From Isoetes taiwanensis (Eukaryota; Streptophyta; Lycopodiopsida; Isoetales; Isoetaceae): a stretch of DNA of 64,000 nt. The translations under genes and the position numbers were made by a program. Positions 10,871 to 19,793 of the stretch are shown here, piece by piece (position 1 is the first letter of the stretch; every line of letters begins with the position of its first letter). The notes below the pieces were generated by a model, which worked only from the letters and a program-made list of their open reading frames with translations, was not told the DNA's origin and made no database searches. Where the stretch lies: NCBI GenBank assembly GCA_021234155.1, contig JAJEKV010000392.1:126001-190000 (forward strand). The letters are read 5' to 3'.

Positions 10871-10908
10871 CACTTGATTGTATCATAGGACCCATCCTAG
10901 GAATAGTA
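10871..10908 (+). repeat. 38-bp end motif, copy 2
   Basis: Same 38-bp sequence as 8,582-8,619, here followed by unrelated flank. Preceded by GAGAACACCACTTCAC, as at 46,735. Confidence 0.85.
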
Positions 10909-11931
10909 TTTTGGTCTAAGTAGATTGGGCCTCATGTCTTATTTGAGTATGGTGCTATGTTTACAATGCCTATATATGATTTTGTTATTTTCTAGTGCCT
11001 ATATATATAGAAAATCAAAGAATGAAAAAGAGTTAAATATGTAATTTGTGAAAGAAACTTCAAGAAATATGGACTGCAAATGTGATATAGATGGCTGGCT
11101 TCTGTCCTCTAACCACTACTACTGGTCTAAAGTTCGTTATGTCCACATTAATATTACAACTAGGAGCAAAATCTTAAATATGTAGATGTTATGCTAAGAT
11201 CTAGATGCCTCAATATCTGCAACAGAAAAATCAAATAAAATTAGATAAGAAGCCTTGTATCATATGCTCTAGTTTTGCAAAATATTTAGACTTTATTGTT
11301 CTTAAATCTAAAATAGAGATCATAAACTTAGAGGGTGCTGGATGCACGCATGTATGATGAGTGTTGCATCATTTAGATATTTGTTTATATCAACAATGAT
11401 CTTTATTCAAGGATCGATGAGAACAGTAAATGAAAGAGTTGCTCTAAAGCATGACTAGAATCCACTGGCGATGCAGTTGTTTTGTCAAATAAATATCGTA
11501 GGTCGTCACCTAGAGAGCCTTCTACACATATACAACAATCCATTAAATTGAGATTAGCCACAATGCAAGCCAAGAGATCATACAACAATCCATTGAACCC
11601 ATTGAATGGAATAGTATTCATGGACCTTCCCCATTCAAATGATTTAATGGAATCTTATGGCTGCACCTAGTATCTCCAAAGTAGGAGATACTAAAATTTT
11701 TAAGCCTATGCTATAGGCCGACATATTGGTGCAATATATGAACCAATTGTGGTGTGCTTTGATATCAAGCCTTAAAGCTACCTTATTTTTTGCAAGGAAT
11801 GTCGTTTTCTAGCATTGTAAATATATCATACTTCTCTTGTACTTCTAGTTGTATGCATAGTCTTACGTTTTTGCAATTGGTTAGATTCCTAGCTATATTA
11901 GAGCATATTAAAGTCAGGCACATATAATAAA
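10909..11931. other. intergenic
   Basis: AT-rich. The words CATACAACAATCCATT occur twice (about 11,525 and 11,580). No domain is recognisable on either strand. Confidence 0.5.
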
Positions 11932-12312
<381 letters not shown>

Positions 12313-12489
12313 TATTTTTATGTTTATCTTCTAATAACACTGTAATATGTAGCAAAATAACAGGGGGTTACAGGGGGATTTATATGGATGTAAAAAATAA
12401 CAATTCCTGAAACCATAGACCATATATCCCTAAAAAAATTGAATGGGCTGTTATAAAAAAAAACATAGATTCAAGATAAAAAATAATTA

Positions 12490-12567
12490 GATTAGCACAC
12501 TGGGTATATTGGTTAAAATAGTCTTATTAGGACATTGAGTTATTTTGGTAGAGGTTCGAGCCCCCCT
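12490..12567 (+). repeat. possible tRNA-derived SINE head
   Basis: A-box-like TATTGGTTAAAA and B-box-like GAGGTTCGAGCCCC are spaced as in a tRNA gene (about 45 bp apart). The arms do not form a convincing acceptor stem. A tRNA-derived SINE fragment is more likely than a functional tRNA. Confidence 0.3.
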
Positions 12568-13380
12568 ATTTCATATTCTAAAATCTTAGGCAAAACCGTA
12601 TATAGGTTCGATATTCCTTCAAAACCTTTGGCGAAATCGTATTTCATATTTCAAAACCATAGGCGCCTCCAATCATAAAAGACTATAGGCGAAACGAGAG
12701 GTGCTCATAGGCCCCAACATATGATCTGGGTCGTAGGATCGACGAATCCGACGACTGTGGTAGTCCAGGATGCACCTCGTTTAGAATATATAGCAAAATA
12801 ACAATCAAGGTACCTATAATCACAATAATCACAATCAAGGTTCATGTCATTAGTTATTGTATGATGTAAGTGGTCTGCCCAATATGAGAAAACAAATGCT
12901 ATTCCACTTGGTAGTCATAATTATAATTATCAAAGAAGAACAAGTGAACTAGCTGGGTACAGCATTCAGGTGCATAATGCAGATAGATTATCTTCAATAA
13001 TTGCAAATGTTCCCTGAATAGAATATTTTTTCCTTGATAGTGATTTCTTATTTTATGTAAGATCATTAAAGCTTGCTAAAGTTCTCTCCAAACAACTCAC
13101 CTACAAATTGAACGCTATTTTGATGCAGTACAGAAAGGAATTCAGGTGCGTCTGTGTTATACATGAGGTTATTGCAATTTAACAGAACAAACCATGCCTG
13201 TCAGTTTAGATTGTGCTGGTGCTTTTGAAACAAAAAAAGATGTAACTCGTCCTTTTATAGTGGTGACATGGAATCCTTAGTTAGGCATAATTGTATACGT
13301 GGATATTTAGGCCTAATATATAAATTTGTAATTTTATAATGGTATCTGTGATTACCACCACATCCATCATCCATCTTCTT
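12568..13380. other. intergenic
   Basis: No gene recognised. ATTTCATATT and AAAACC.T.GGCG words recur at 12,570-12,670, just downstream of the SINE-like head. Confidence 0.4.
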
Positions 13381-13389
13381 CATCTTCAC

Positions 13390-13720
13390 TTTCCCACAGA
13401 AGCGGCAAGTGAGCAGAACAAAAGGATCTAGCTTTTGCTTAATCCTTGAAAGCCTGGGATAGGTATGTCCAAAAAGGCTTTGCTGCCAATTAGATTCGTC
13501 ATAATCTGCCTGATTCAAGTAGCTTCCAGATTCGGGAGTCAAATTCCTCAATAGTGCATTGATGTTACTATGTTTTTCAATATAAGCTCTAGCCTGCACG
13601 CTACTAGAATTCTGGGCAAAGTCTATACCAAAAACAACTAAGGTGGGGTGCCTAGTATTGATGCACGGCCCCATTTTGGCGCAACCCGTTTCCACTTTTA
13701 TGGACCACTCCATCCTCAAA
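13390..13720 (-). pseudogene. oxidoreductase piece: C-terminal BBE domain
   Basis: The minus-strand translation contains LTPESGSYLNQADYDESNW, then QQSLFGHTYPRLSRIKQK, then DPFVLLTCRFCG. SGSYLNEAD-x-E-x-WQQSFFG-x-NYPRL--IK-K-DP-G-F-CR is the hallmark end of BBE-domain flavoproteins. Just upstream, the residues NTRHPTLVVFGIDFAQNSS match the usual NPAWR-region segment. The frame then continues past the expected end (VKMKKMDDGCGG...) to a stop at about 13,255, so the true stop is uncertain. Confidence 0.8.
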
Positions 13721-15817
13721 ATAGCGCATAAGGAACTCGAGTTGGAGCCTTATTTCAAACCGATGTTCACAGCAGCAGTGAATAGGCCCATCAAGGTATG
13801 TGGCTGGATTTATTTCAGCTTTAGGATGGCCCGCCCTAATCCCTTCTGTAATTACACGTGGCTCCTTCATGGCTCTCTGCATGCTGGAGATTTAGAGCTA
13901 GGATATCCTTTGGCGCCTATTTTCTACCATTTGGCGCCTCAAATCTTGCATGCAGCTCAATCCCAAAATCAATTTCGCCCTCACATGCTCCAGATGACTG
14001 AGCTGGACATATCTCCCACAGTAAGATATGTGTATCAAGCTTGCATGCGAGCTTCTGGAGGGAGATTTGAACTAGAATTCAGACATGTTGCCTCACACTC
14101 TCTTCTATTTAAATGTCTTTTGTTTGGATTTCCTTGCTCTTCCTTGCCTGTTGCTCTTCCTTGTATAAATGAAGTCATTCATCCTTTCATACAATGTCTA
14201 GAAAGAGCACATGATCATGAAATAGTATGGTTGTATCTTTTGGCCAATGTGGCCAGCTTGATAAAGCTCTAAGTTTTCTTTGACCACATGCCTTTGTAAG
14301 ATATAAATTCATTGGCAATAATGGTTACAATAGGATGGCAGGGGTAGCTTGAAGGCCTTTTCAAAGAATGTAGGAAGGAGACCTATCAATATGGAGCACC
14401 ATGCTTACTATGCATTCTAAAACTTAGAGAAGTTCGGAATTAGCATACAATCCTTCTATTTAGGTATGAACCCTGTACTTTTGTTCATCCATCTACTAGA
14501 CAGTGATGCTCTTGCTTTCAATTATGTTGATACTATATGTCAAATGTAATATATGTAGGTTCAGTGGGAACTAGATCAGGTATATTGGAGTTGCTTATAT
14601 CTGCAAATGAGAAGATTATTTGTGTTGTGTATTCACAAAGTCTCCAAGTATCCTTTCTAAACTTCCAACTGCTGATGTCTCTATATAAAGGTTTAAAAGT
14701 CTCTACATAGTTCTATGTCTAGGCCTGGTAGTTATGCTTATTAAAGCAATGTACATGCATCATGCTTATTATGCCAATAATTTAGCAGCTGAATGCAAGC
14801 ACCTAGTATTCCTATCCTTGTTGCCAGCATTCCATCTGATGATGAGTTTGAGCAAGCTGCAATCCTCTTGATGATTAGCAAGCTGCAATTCTTTCGACGA
14901 CATGGAGAATGTTGCTTGCACTATGGAAGGACAAGTGGATCATAGTGAGGAGGAGGAACTTTGGATAAGGAGTAGGCCTTTGAATGTGTTCTACAATGGC
15001 ACGATCATGGCCAACTAGCTACTGTGCATGGATATGCATTGAATTTTATATGTATAGATTTGGAATGCCACTAACGACAATGCATGGATATGCATGGAAT
15101 TTTGTACATGCAGGTTTGTAATGCCACTCGTGACAATGCACGGATTTGCATTGCTTTTTTGTACATTACGTTTTTGTACATTTACTTGGTGCAGTGAAAC
15201 TTTTGTGCTCTTGCAACATGCCTTCAATGTGGCAGTGAAACTTTTGTGCTCTTGCAACCTGTCTTCAATGTGGCACTGGTTTGTAAAATGACAACTCTAT
15301 TTGAAATTTGTCATTTGCAAGTATTGTTCTTGGAGATATAAGTACCCCTTATAGCATGTCAATCATTTTATCTACATGTCTGGATAACCCAGACTAAGGC
15401 TTCTGCTTGTTTGGTATCAGAGTTGTGCAAGACATGTTTGGTAACATATTTTTGCAAGATGGAGATCTATTTCAATGTTGCATTTTCTCAAGCTAAGCAC
15501 CTTAACCTTATTTGGTAAGGATTGTGGAGACAACTTGTAACCAACTGAATCTTTGCTCTCTTATACTAATATTGTTCATGGTTTGCTGGAGGGGGACCAT
15601 GTGAATGACATGAAAATGCCATAAAGGTTCGAATCACTCAGTCCCCTTCACCATATTCTAGCAGATTTGTAGCTGATGAGTGCATTATTATGTGCTGTTG
15701 TGAGCAAACAGTGGTGTGTAACCAAACCAAATAGGTGTTGAGGTAAGCTAAAGTATTGTCCACATATCTCCATACAAAGTTTTATGTGCACCAACTTGTT
15801 GTCATGGGCATCACTAA
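13721..15817. other. interval inside the broken oxidoreductase
   Basis: No recognisable coding domain. It holds two local tandem repeats. One has a unit of about 65 bp, present twice, around GACAATGCA.GGATATGCAT (15,022-15,160). The other has a 42-bp unit, present twice, AGTGAAACTTTTGTGCTCTT (15,193-15,277). It may be intron or inserted DNA. Confidence 0.45.
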
Positions 15818-16165
15818 CTAAATGATCCAACTCTGTACTGCTATCACCAACTGGGGGTCCCTGACCTCGCTACTTTGGCAAGCTATTACTCTCTCTAGGT
15901 AGCTATTACTACTATTGTTAGATAGGTCTGAATCTGGAGCACATGTTGATGTATGTTTTATGGGCAGATTCGAGGAGGGGGGGCAAGTTTTTGGATAGAA
16001 TGCAAGAAAGTGAGCCAACACTGGGCACCCCCCTGCTGACATAACTGCATAGACGAAACTGGATCCATTGCTTAGACTATCCATAAAGATTTGACTGAGA
16101 GTATTAGGCTTCTGTTCAAACTGAGTTCTAGGTACTAATCTAAAAGCCCAGATTACATTTGAACC
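15818..16165 (-). pseudogene. possible middle piece of the oxidoreductase
   Basis: The minus-strand frame reads VIWAFRLVPRTQFEQK and continues SQIFMDSLSNGSSFVYAV. Its position between the FAD and BBE pieces fits the middle of the protein. I do not recognise specific family motifs here, so the assignment rests on context only. Confidence 0.3.
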
Positions 16166-16204
16166 AGTGGTCTGCTCTAAGTCTGTTCAGTGGAGATTTT
16201 GAAG

Positions 16205-16592
16205 GGCAAGAAAGATTCAAAAAGTTACAGAGATGACGATGCCAAAGGTGCCTCGAAGGGCCCAGAAGAGGTCTTTGTTCTGGCACTTGTTTACAAAACA
16301 AAAATTTTCGTCTGGGATTACAACTTTAAACTGCAAAGCGTTGTCTGCAGCAACGCCATAGTATGTGGACAAGGGGCTATGTCCTCCTCCTTGGACAAAC
16401 CCCCTCGCGACTCGAATGAAGAACAACCTCCCCAATAACCACCACCCGGGTTTTCCTCTGCAACCTCGTATAATTCCTTCCCTTTGAACACCGCTTCTGG
16501 CGGCTTAAATTTTTTACCCCTTTTCCCTCGTCCCTTGGCACCCTCTGCCACAAATGATCCCTCAATTTTACCCCTTGATTATGCACCCATGG
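16205..16592 (-). pseudogene. oxidoreductase piece: second half of FAD domain
   Basis: Minus-strand segments read VHNQGVKLRDHLWQRVPRD, then GKELYEVAEEN, then FVQGGGHSPLSTYYGVAADN, then QNKDLFWALRG-TFGIVISV. GGGHSPLS--YG-AADN and QN-DLFWALRG----TFG are diagnostic for this family. GGG(G) normally follows ALRG; here the glycine run before TFG is missing. A frameshift separates GKELYEVAEEN from FVQGGGH (about 16,470-16,490). Both defects point to a dead copy. Confidence 0.8.
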
Positions 16593-17247
16593 TCTTTTTT
16601 ACTAGTGATGCACACTTTAGCATGTCGCCGACACGGTGGTCTTTGGTTTAGTCTTTGATTGCCTCCATTCGCCTGGCAGCGGCCCGATCGTCGTGGCTTG
16701 ACTTCTTGGGGAGTACCTAGATGCTTGTTTCCTTGGCGGGGCTCACGGGACCCCATTGCTCTAGAGCAGGTCAAAATGGCCCATTACAAGGAGCACATCA
16801 ACCCCGTGTTAGCGGGGCCCCGGCTCTCTGCGTTCCGGCTGCCCTGAAAAAGCGAGACTCATTGCCTCCATTATACGGGTGCCCACCATCTTCGCGCCGA
16901 GGCGGGCGGGTGGATTGGGGGGAGCCCGCCGGGGAGAGGCTCTGTCGGTCTTTGTCAAGCGGGTGCCATTGAGGATGAGTCTCACACTTTCGAGAGTTGC
17001 CCTGTTCGGTCGGATCCGGGCCATATCGCTCCCTTCCCTTAGGCGGGCGTGCCCTTGCATTTTTTGATGAACACACCGTCGATGCGTGCCACAGGGTCAT
17101 ACATCCGAGAGGTCTTGGACTGCGAGGTCACCTTTGCCCCCACTTTGGTTTGTCCGTGACTAGGCACTCACGGGGGTGGTGCATGTTGTATATATTGGGA
17201 TGTTTTACGCATTTTATATGATTAGCCGGTTTGTCGGCGGTGATTCT

Positions 17248-17297
17248 TGCCCACGGTTTTCCTCGAAAACCCTTGGCGGGGGTTTTTAATCCGGGCA
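17248..17297 (+). other. LINE 3' multibranch structure
   Basis: Outer stem TGCCC / GGGCA around the hairpin GGTTTTC-CTC-GAAAACC (17,255-17,271) and the segment GGGTTTTTAATCC. Counterparts at 45,569-45,623 and, on the minus strand, 37,109-37,160 use different outer-stem bases. Confidence 0.6.
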
Positions 17298-17330
17298 GTA
17301 ATCCGCTTCTGCTGCGTTTTTGTATTGGGT

Positions 17331-17390
17331 CCCATAGGCCGATTGGTCTCGTGGGCGATAAAAGTACCTTCCTTCCTTCCTTCCTTCCTT
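17331..17390 (+). other. LINE 3' terminal hairpin and (TTCC)n tail
   Basis: CCCATAGGCC-GATT-GGTCTCGTGGG, then GCGATAAAA, then repeated TTCC (17,369-17,390). The helix AGGCC/GGTCT contains one G-U pair. See 45,655 for the A-U version and 37,046 for the G-C version. Confidence 0.75.
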
Positions 17391-17578
17391 TAAGCTACCC
17401 TTCATTGCCCTTCCTTTGCCCTTCATTGCCCATCAAAAAATATTGGGATGTTCTTTATTTAGATATTACATAATGAGCATTCTGGCAATGTGATTACTGA
17501 TCACACATGTTACTTATGAAGGTGTTGATTTAGTGCATGGATTTCGTTTTTTTGTACACCACAAGCAAAAAAACACCC

Positions 17579-17812
17579 CCATATGCTCAGCGCCCCTTCC
17601 CCTGCGCTTCTCCCTAAATAAGCATGCCCTGTGTTCTTCACCACAATCCTTACATTATGCTTTGCTGCAAATTTCAAGCTCTTTTCAATGTCTTTCGCTT
17701 CTTTCACATTTACAGCATAAATTGGAACTGCTCCTTGTTTGCAAGGTAGGCTTGGATCGCTATTAATCAGGCAGGTTTTATCGCCAAAGGATTTCCAGTA
17801 TAGAACCTTGAA
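17579..17812 (-). pseudogene. oxidoreductase piece: N-terminal FAD-binding segment
   Basis: The minus-strand frame reads WKSFGDKTCLINSDPSLPCK, then QGAVPIYAVNVKEAKDIEKS, then LKFAAKHNVRIVVKNTGHAY, then LGRSAGEGALSIW. The P-Y-VNV---DI---L-FA--HN-R-V-KNTGH-Y-GRS-G-GALSIW pattern is the PCMH-type FAD-binding motif; the GH and GRS loops contact FAD. The frame is open only from a stop at about 17,815. Upstream, a different frame reads MEYFVREYLGLFKLKFAPVE (to about 17,925) and may be a further piece of unknown affiliation. Confidence 0.8.
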
Positions 17813-17929
17813 CTTGAGTCTTCTTCATTTTCTTCACTCCATTGATACTTTCCACGGGTGCAAATTTCAGTTTAAATAGGCCCAAATATTCTCTCACAAA
17901 ATATTCCATCTTTTTATGGTCTATTGCTG

Positions 17930-18825
17930 CCATAATAGAAAGTGTTGGGTTGAGTTACCCGTCCAACTGTATAGAACCCACTTGATCAGATCACCAGAAA
18001 CCAGTGGTCCAGTTGTTAGTTGCAATGTTACAAAGATGGGAATTGTAGTTGGGATTGTGGCAATAGAAGGCAGATGGGTGTGGATCCACAAGTCTTCCAT
18101 GCAATGAATTATTGAATTCTTTCCATATCTGACGGCTAGGCTAGCAATTATGGTTTGGTTTATACCAAGATCTAGCATGAGCATGCTGCAGCAAAAGTTG
18201 CAAGATGACACATAGGAGAAAATGAAGCCGAGCCATGCTTCTTGCATCTCATGTTGCACTTTGGAGCTTGAAACTTGTCACTGGAACTTATTGGAAGGAA
18301 ACTAATAAAATCCACTAGTATTATGGAGCTCCAAGTGGTGGCATATAGGATCCTCAAAATAGGATGGTAGTGCCATGGGAAGGTTTCTTAGAAGCCTCCT
18401 AACAGGGGAAGGTCTCTAGAAACCTTTAATGTCGTCACTTCGGTGAAGCTAAGGATTTTGTTTATGATGGGCTATGAATTTTGCCTATGCCAATCATTTA
18501 TGTCTTCCATGACTTATTCTTGAATGGGGGATTTGTATGGCGCGAAAGACTCGCTCGAAATGCGGACTTTGATAAATTTGTGTGAGAACTTTCTTTTTAT
18601 ATTGACTTATGTACGTGATTTTTGTGGCTATAGATTTAAGAACTTACGGGGCTTGAACCTGCTCATGCTTTTGTGCCCATAAGATGGACGAGTTCTAATC
18701 AAGATGGCCTTGGGGTTCCCACTACGGAGCTTGTTTTTTCTTTTGAGATTGTCAACTTTACATATTTTTTGTATCCAATGGCTGTATTTTTTCCAAAAAT
18801 AAGATGTTGCAGTTCATGAGGTAAA
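17930..18825. other. intergenic
   Basis: No domain recognised on either strand. Several short frames of about 60-110 codons look like chance. Confidence 0.5.
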
Positions 18826-19360
18826 TGTTCTACTTTGGTAGGTGATTCATCGCTCTTTGAGAGTTAATCAGATGGTTCATCGCTTTAAGCCGGGAGTAAG
18901 CCCACTTTGCCCAATGTGTGAGCGGTGCATTGAAATATTAGAGCCCTGTTTATATTTGTGTGCAGAGCTGAGTAGTCTTAGGTCCTAGCTGCATTCTTTT
19001 TTTGGAGTATCTTTGGATAGTCAGCACTTTCTTTTGGGTATTTATCCAAATCAGTGGACTGCTTCTAAAAGGATTGCATTTCACATGGCAAAGTCTTGGC
19101 TAATATGGAGTGTATGGAAGCGAAGGCGAAGAAAGGTCTTTTATGATAAGCGTATTTCTTCTCAGGTGGTGCTTCAAGAAATTCGTAAGAAGTTGTATAA
19201 TTGCTTTCAGATCTCCAATTGGCCTGATCGTATTAAAATTCCAATATGGAGTGATCATCTAAAAGTGATTGATGCTTCAGGGACATTTCTTACTTCTGGA
19301 AGTACTTTGTAATATTTTGAGTGTATAATATGAAGTAAAACATGTTCTTCAAAAAAAAAT
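18826..19360 (+). pseudogene. LINE 3' remnant (zf-RVT region)
   Basis: The plus-strand translation VNQMVHRFKPGVSPLCPMCE, then LEPCLYLC, then (19,013-19,312) LGIYPNQWTASKRIAFHMAK and SWLIWSVWKRRRRKVFYDKR matches the end of plant LINE ORF2. There the zf-RVT segment (L-R-NQ-----PLCPMC------E---LC) is followed by a W-IW--R---F region. A short A-run follows at about 19,350, as expected of a LINE tail. This family differs from the 40-45 kb LINE, which ends in structured RNA and TTCC repeats. The reverse transcriptase core is absent. Confidence 0.65.
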
Positions 19361-19496
19361 CTATAGACATTTTCCACCCTCTTTTTCCTTTTTTCAATGG
19401 TCCTTGGTACAAATGTAGTAGTCATATAAGGAATATTTGTAAGTCCATATTTAGCCTAGCATTCTTGGCCCTTTCAAATTTTGCCCTCACAAAAAC

Positions 19497-19541
19497 TTGA
19501 AATTAGAAACTAGAAACTAGAAACTAGAAACTAGAAACTTG
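19497..19541. repeat. (TAGAAAC)n microsatellite
   Basis: About five copies of a 7-bp unit. Confidence 0.85.
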
Positions 19542-19737
19542 TGGATTTTATTGGAGGGGAAGTTGTGGATTTTATTGTGGAGCCCAACGGTGACGCCATG
19601 GGGAAGTCCCTACCAAACTCCTAAAGTTAAGGATTTTGTCTATGGTGTTGACTTGTTAGATATGGGCCATGAACTTTGTCTATGGTAACCACTTATAGAT
19701 GTAGTAATGAATGGAACCATCGACTATTCCAATATGT

Positions 19738-19793
19738 CCCATAGGTCGATTGGCCTCAGTGGACGATAAAAAATCATTCTCATTCTCATTCTC
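19738..19793 (+). mobile_element. LINE 3' terminal hairpin with (ATTCTC)n tail
   Basis: CCCATAGGTC-GATT-GGCCTCAGTGG, then ACGATAAAAAA, then ATTCTC repeats. This is the same terminal hairpin as at 17,331 and 45,655, but with a hexanucleotide tail. The upstream LINE part is not recognisable, so this is a very short 5'-truncated insertion. Confidence 0.65.

Larger units (their letters stand above)
8565..10908 (+). mobile_element. non-coding repeat unit 2 with 38-bp terminal direct repeats
   Basis: Bounded by the 38-bp motif at both ends (8,582-8,619 and 10,871-10,908). The head after TGCCACGG carries the hairpin (8,624-8,651) and TATA-like box (8,699-8,706). The interior has five copies of a TCGGCGTGG...GCCTCCGAGG hairpin motif, a second CCCGCG...CGCGGG hairpin, and a duplicated segment (9,160-9,380 versus 9,550-9,750). 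It also has a multibranch-like segment (9,983-10,043) resembling the LINE 3' structure. No coding sequence is recognisable. The element is too long for a SINE and has no LTR-type PBS or PPT that I can see. Confidence 0.5.
16593..17395 (+). mobile_element. 5'-truncated LINE copy inside the oxidoreductase
   Basis: From about 16,668 to 17,390 this follows the LINE at 44,998-45,716 closely. Shared parts are the ORF2 end (AHYKEHINPVL, VKRVPLRMSLTLS frames), the 3' untranslated region, the structured 3' end and the (TTCC)n tail. It interrupts the oxidoreductase between ...ALSIW and VHNQG.... The gene reads minus and the LINE reads plus. About 180 bp of other sequence follows the tail (17,396-17,578). 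ATGGG occurs on both sides of the interruption, possibly a very short duplication or chance. Confidence 0.75.
13390..17812 (-). pseudogene. broken FAD-linked oxidoreductase gene (isoamyl-alcohol-oxidase/BBE type)
   Basis: At least three widely separated minus-strand pieces, in N-to-C order, match one family: FAD-binding (PCMH) flavoproteins with a C-terminal BBE domain, which oxidise alcohols or similar substrates using covalent or tightly bound FAD. The pieces are the N-terminal FAD-binding segment (17,579-17,812), the second half of the FAD domain (16,205-16,592) and the C-terminal BBE segment (13,390-13,720). A doubtful piece lies at 15,818-16,084. The order and strand are right, but the frame is broken inside the middle piece, a glycine run is shortened, and a LINE fragment interrupts the FAD domain. 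Some gaps may be introns. The NTGH-Y-GRS signature is typical of fungal and bacterial relatives, so origin by transfer is possible but untested. Confidence 0.75.

Noticed and set aside
13643-14272. A 209-codon plus-strand open frame, one of the longer frames here.
   Set aside because: It lies partly antisense to the oxidoreductase C-terminal piece and shows no known domain; most likely chance.
15590-15660. Possible tRNA gene (GGTTCGAATC).
   Set aside because: No A-box, anticodon stem or acceptor stem at the right distance.
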